A stretch of 16,628 nt of DNA from Phycisphaerae bacterium. GTDB taxonomy: Bacteria > Planctomycetota > Phycisphaerae > UBA1845. Below are positions 14,501 through 16,628 of this stretch, one piece after another. Location: NCBI GenBank assembly GCA_021604825.1, contig BQJS01000102.1, positions 1 to 16,628 on the forward strand. The letters run 5' to 3'. The notes under the pieces are model-generated. The model saw only the letters and a list, made by a program, of their open reading frames with translations, did no database searches and was not told where the DNA came from. The position numbers and the translations under genes were made by a program. Within the stretch, counting starts at the first letter, position 1; each line of letters starts with the position of its first letter.

Positions 14501-15136
14501 ATGAATCGATCAAGAACGGTTCAGTGTAGTGTTTGTAACCAAATGGTTGGTATCCCAGAAGGTGCAAGTCTGGGCGGTACCCAATGCCCGACGTGCCGAA
14601 ATGCATTGCCCGTTGAATCACGGTATCCCGAACAACAGCAGACAGTCGAAAGACCACAGATGAAGACTTGGATGTGGGTCGTGTTGGGGGCTGTTGGATA
14701 CCTTGTTTTCAACGGCATCTTTGGTGGAAGCGATACGGTTTCGTCGTCTGACACGGAACGGTTCGCCAATCGAGGCGCATTCTTATTGATTGCCGATGCC
14801 CATGGTGAGAATTTCAAAAGGTCGGGGGCCGCGACTCTTGATCAACTTGCTGAAACCGAAGGCGCTTTCAAAAGGACGGATGGCGTAACGCTCGATCCGG
14901 CGATTCGGGCGTTTGCGAGCCAGCAAGCCGAGTATGAAGAAACGTTCGCCCAGTACGCCAAGACAGAACGCGAAGTCTTTGAAGACCCAAGCTTGATTCC
15001 ATCGCATCTTTGGAAAATGCAACTCCAGTACCATGAAGAGGCGCTGAGACTGGCTAGGCAGTACGCCCCCGAATGGGTCGATGGACTCGAAACGCGAATC
15101 GCTGCAGACAGGAGACTGATGAGCAATAGCGATTGA
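14501..15136 (+). CDS. Zinc-ribbon, single-TM protein of unknown function
   Basis: 211 aa. An N-terminal zinc ribbon has CSVC (residues 8-11) and CPTC (27-30), a polar linker runs to about residue 53, and one membrane helix follows (about 54-73, WMWVVLGAVGYLVFNGIFGG). A soluble helical domain (about 75-211) contains FANRGAFLLIADAHGENFKR, QQAEYEETFAQY and QLQYHEEALRLARQYAPEW. I do not recognise the C-terminal domain. The start ATG at 14501 is chosen for GGAGGT 7 nt upstream; an in-frame ATG at 14402 has no ribosome binding site and would add residues before the zinc ribbon. It lies between the two cassette copies, on their strand but probably transcribed on its own. Topology would put the zinc ribbon in the cytoplasm and the helical part outside, by the usual pattern of such proteins. 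Confidence 0.75.
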   Translation: MNRSRTVQCSVCNQMVGIPEGASLGGTQCPTCRNALPVESRYPEQQQTVERPQMKTWMWVVLGAVGYLVFNGIFGGSDTVSSSDTERFANRGAFLLIADAHGENFKRSGAATLDQLAETEGAFKRTDGVTLDPAIRAFASQQAEYEETFAQYAKTEREVFEDPSLIPSHLWKMQLQYHEEALRLARQYAPEWVDGLETRIAADRRLMSNSD

Positions 15137-15215
15137 CACAACAGGCGGCTCCAATAGTTATCAGTAGATCGGCGTAGAGCGCCAAAATACCAAATCGCAC
15201 TCGACAGTAGAGTGG

Positions 15216-15260
15216 TTCATTCTTGATGCATTCTGTCGTATATTAAGTGGAGAGGATTAG
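15216..15260 (+). promoter_or_regulatory. Cassette B promoter P3
   Basis: TTCATT at 15216-15221, a 17-bp spacer and TATATT at 15239-15244, with TGTCG directly before the -10 as in P2. A GATTAGCACTCAGG block then parallels GATTAGCTTTCAGG in P2. Same strand and same distance class to the first gene. Confidence 0.68.
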
Positions 15261-15388
15261 CACTCAGGTATTTCGTACGCAGCGTCCTTCCCGCCGCCAA
15301 ATCCCTCAATAACTCTTCAGTTCCAAATCGACGCGGGCGACGATAGTTCGCCGATTCAATCAGCAACAACCAGAATCCAACACAACGC

Positions 15389-15433
15389 AAGAACGGCGAT
15401 GAAACACGCGGTGTGTTTCGGGGCGTTCTTTTT
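15389..15433 (+). terminator. Terminator-like leader hairpin of cassette B
   Basis: Outer stem AAGAACG (15389-15395) with CGTTCTT (15424-15430); inner perfect stem GAAACAC (15401-15407) with GTGTTTC (15413-15419); then five T. AGGAGG of ORF1 follows after about 8 nt. It shares the core TTTCGGGGCGTTC with copy A, where the stems keep pairing with different bases. Its position suggests transcription attenuation before the first gene. Confidence 0.6.
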
Positions 15434-15452
15434 CATTTTCAGGAGGCATCAC

Positions 15453-15611
15453 ATGTTTGGTAAGCAAACGATCTTTGGTTCCAAACCCAATTCGTCGGGA
15501 CTAAAGCAACGTGTACGTCACCACAGACGCCAGCAGCCGTATGGTCCTGGGCGGCAATTTCGCAGGACGCGCCACATCGATTCATATTGGCGGCGGATTC
15601 GTAACGGATAG
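15453..15611 (+). CDS. Cassette B ORF1, small basic protein
   Basis: 52 aa, the homologue of 12053-12214. The conserved part is RQQPYGPGRQ[FY]R, RHIDSY and RR-RN; the first 25 residues differ. The start ATG at 15453 (AGGAGG 6 nt upstream) is preferred over an in-frame ATG at 15399. Starting there would translate the leader hairpin itself as a hydrophobic, Phe-rich leader, and there is no ribosome binding site. No membrane segment or signal peptide. Family unknown. Confidence 0.75.
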   Translation: MFGKQTIFGSKPNSSGLKQRVRHHRRQQPYGPGRQFRRTRHIDSYWRRIRNG

Positions 15612-15702
15612 CAGTACGAACATGACCTCGACCCATGCCATTTCTGTACTCGCTGCCAATGCGTAATGGCCGCAAGTTCCTCAATCCTAAAGGAGGTTCA
15701 AC

Positions 15703-15933
15703 ATGAACTCGAATCACCGTCACCGAAACCGGCCACACAGCGGACCGTCACCGCCTCGCGACCCATTCGATGAGTGGCTCGCCTTTGTGCGAGCGCTCGT
15801 ACCCAGGCCCTGTAGGCGTCTGCTTCAAACTTTGATTCGGTGCGTCACATCGAGGTTTGGGCAGGCCAAATCGACGCGTTCATACCGTGAAACGCGCAAC
15901 TTGCGTTCGAACCGGCGCTTCGACCGCCCCTAG
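15703..15933 (+). CDS. Cassette B ORF2, basic protein with SGPSPP motif
   Basis: 76 aa, the same length as its copy A homologue. Shared features are SGPSPP, PFD-WL-F/MVR-LV and an Arg-rich C-terminus ending in Arg-Pro from CGC CCC before the stop. The start ATG at 15703 has AAAGGAGGTT 6 nt upstream, close to a perfect ribosome binding site. The middle carries two Cys not found in copy A. As in copy A, the -1 frame is open across the stop into ORF3. Function unknown. Confidence 0.78.
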   Translation: MNSNHRHRNRPHSGPSPPRDPFDEWLAFVRALVPRPCRRLLQTLIRCVTSRFGQAKSTRSYRETRNLRSNRRFDRP

Positions 15934-15950
15934 AAGCAGGAGATAAGTTC

Positions 15951-16076
15951 TTGCTGTTGGCGGGCTTCTTGTTTAATGCCGTTGTCGTCTATCGTGTTTC
16001 GCCGACGGCAACTGTATTGATGGTTGTGGCCTTGCTTGTCTTCATCAGCATCGACAACGGCAGCAACGATTCTTGA
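15951..16076 (+). CDS. Cassette B ORF3, 41-codon hydrophobic hairpin protein
   Basis: 41 aa: LLLAGFLFNAVVVY, a short turn RVSPTA, TVLMVVALLVFISI and an acidic tail DNGSNDS, predicting a two-helix membrane hairpin. The start TTG at 15951 has AGGAGA 7 nt upstream. The gap from the ORF2 stop (17 nt) and the ORF length match copy A exactly, with no indels. Upstream in-frame codons for GDKF are conserved as well, leaving -1 frameshift translation from ORF2 as an alternative. Family unknown. Confidence 0.62.
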   Translation: MLLAGFLFNAVVVYRVSPTATVLMVVALLVFISIDNGSNDS

Positions 16077-16146
16077 AACACCCCAACAACGTCAATTCCA
16101 GTAAGTCACTCACCAAGTGTTCATGAACCTAATCGCAAAAGCCAAC

Positions 16147-16165
16147 TGCGCCCGAGTTGCGCGCA
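16147..16165 (+). promoter_or_regulatory. Conserved short hairpin before ORF4 (copy B)
   Basis: TGCGC and GCGCA pair across a 9-nt loop; this is the counterpart of 12729-12747. It ends about 9 nt before GAAAGGAG. Confidence 0.4.
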
Positions 16166-16187
16166 GACATTTTGAAAGGAGAGCGTC

Positions 16188-16385
16188 GTGATCCTGACAA
16201 TCGATGACGTCATTCCGAAAGAGCACCATCTACTTTTTTGTAGCAGCCAAAATCTTGCCGATGAAGTCGCAACCCACCATGGTTTGCGAACTCGGACGCG
16301 TCACTGCAGAAGTGCGGCATGTCGTCACCGCTGCAACCGTGGCATTGCATTGCCGAACCCATCTTCGGGGTTCAAATTGGTTTGA
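16188..16385 (+). CDS. Cassette B ORF4, MILT-DD-IPKEHH protein, altered C-terminus
   Basis: 65 aa from GTG at 16188 with GAAAGGAG 6 nt upstream. The first 33 residues (MILTIDDVIPKEHHLLFCS, LADEVATHHGLR) match the copy A protein. After that the sequence becomes Arg/Cys-rich (RTRTRHCRSAACRHRCNRG) and unlike copy A. The DNA regains similarity near a TGCCGAAC block shortly before the copy A stop, but in another frame and about 17 nt longer. The C-terminus here is therefore probably frameshifted, or else is not conserved in the family. Function unknown. Confidence 0.65.
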   Translation: MILTIDDVIPKEHHLLFCSSQNLADEVATHHGLRTRTRHCRSAACRHRCNRGIALPNPSSGFKLV

Positions 16386-16465
16386 AACAACTCCAGTCAT
16401 CGACACCTTAACCCCATGTGCGAATCATCACCATTGAAATGACTTAGTCCGAAAGGAACCACTTC

Positions 16466-16628
16466 ATGCGCATCATGTTTATCAATAATCATGGCGGCGG
16501 CTTCGCCGATTACATCGACATCGAATCAGGCACAAAGGTCGCCAAACTATTTGCCCAGAAGATTCCAGAGGGCAGGCCCGAAGACTATCTGATTCGCGTA
16601 AATCGCCTGCCATCTTCGCGAGATCAAA
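16466..16628 (+). CDS. Cassette B ORF5, ubiquitin-like beta-grasp protein (partial)
   Basis: The first 54 residues of the homologue of 13010-13237, cut by the window end. It begins MRIMFINNHGGGFADYIDIE and contains FAQKIPEGRPEDYLIRVNRL, with 38 of 54 residues identical to copy A. ATG 16466 has GAAAGGA 7 nt upstream. The C-terminus, which would show whether this copy has a Gly-Gly or other conjugation-ready end, lies outside the window. Confidence 0.8.
   Translation, partial: MRIMFINNHGGGFADYIDIESGTKVAKLFAQKIPEGRPEDYLIRVNRLPSSRDQ

Larger units (their letters stand above)
15137..15452. other. Cassette B promoter and leader region
   Basis: A 316-bp non-coding stretch carrying promoter P3, a small hairpin GGCGA-CGATAGT-TCGCC (about 15337-15353) and the terminator-like hairpin at 15389-15433. 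Apart from the promoter block and the final hairpin it has little similarity to the copy A leader. Confidence 0.6.

Noticed and set aside
15257..15275. TTAGCACTC resembles a half of the HrcA/CIRCE operator
   Set aside because: The second half GAGTGCTAA is absent, and the equivalent blocks in P1 and P2 deviate from it. It is better explained as part of the cassette promoter repeat.
11797..16628. CRISPR array or tandem-repeat array
   Set aside because: The repeats are two long diverged gene cassettes and a few promoter copies, not short regularly spaced repeats.

Overview
The window looks like a chromosomal segment of a planctomycete, probably of the Phycisphaerae type. This is inferred from secreted glycoside hydrolases that end in dockerin type I-like calcium-binding tails with a CLTGP/CLAGP linker, from the absence of any scaffoldin, and from roughly balanced base composition. 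No marker gene is present, so the assignment is an inference.

Region 1 (about 1-11200) is a polysaccharide-degradation locus. After a small VOC-fold protein (85-492) comes a large secreted multidomain GH16 beta-glucanase (592-4134, +). It converges on a minus-strand series that reads GH2 (11135-9018), GH3 (8884-6161), then GH16-CBM6-dockerin (5802-4300). Two endo-acting GH16 enzymes, an exo-acting GH3 and a GH2 fit stepwise breakdown of a beta-glucan such as laminarin, possibly with a galactose-containing side substrate. Three of the four enzymes end in dockerin-like tails. The GH16 and GH3 on the minus strand share a paralogous CBM6-dockerin module.

Region 2 (about 11320-16628) is accessory DNA and the most interesting part. 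A cassette of very small genes occurs twice in the same order. Copy A runs 11797-13237 and copy B runs 15216 to the window end. Each copy has a matched promoter (TTCATT-N17-TATAWT), a roughly 200-nt leader ending in a terminator-like hairpin just before the first ribosome binding site, and five small ORFs. These are a basic 52-53 aa protein, a basic 76 aa protein, a 41-codon hydrophobic hairpin protein reached through a TTG/CTG start or a -1 frame, a protein beginning MILT-DD-IPKEHH, and a beta-grasp ubiquitin-like (MoaD/ThiS-like) protein. Gene order, lengths and spacing are conserved although the DNA has diverged, so the cassette appears to be a selected unit. I do not recognise the four partner families.

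Copy A continues into two further small ORFs behind an intrinsic terminator and is then cut by an IS3-type orfA remnant. A second, inverted orfA remnant lies upstream of copy A. Between the copies sit an XRE-type repressor (minus strand) with a palindromic operator candidate and a zinc-ribbon/one-TM protein. Copy B runs off the window inside the ubiquitin-like gene. Whatever enzymes act with it (for example E1/ThiF, E2 or JAB proteins, if any) would lie beyond 16628.
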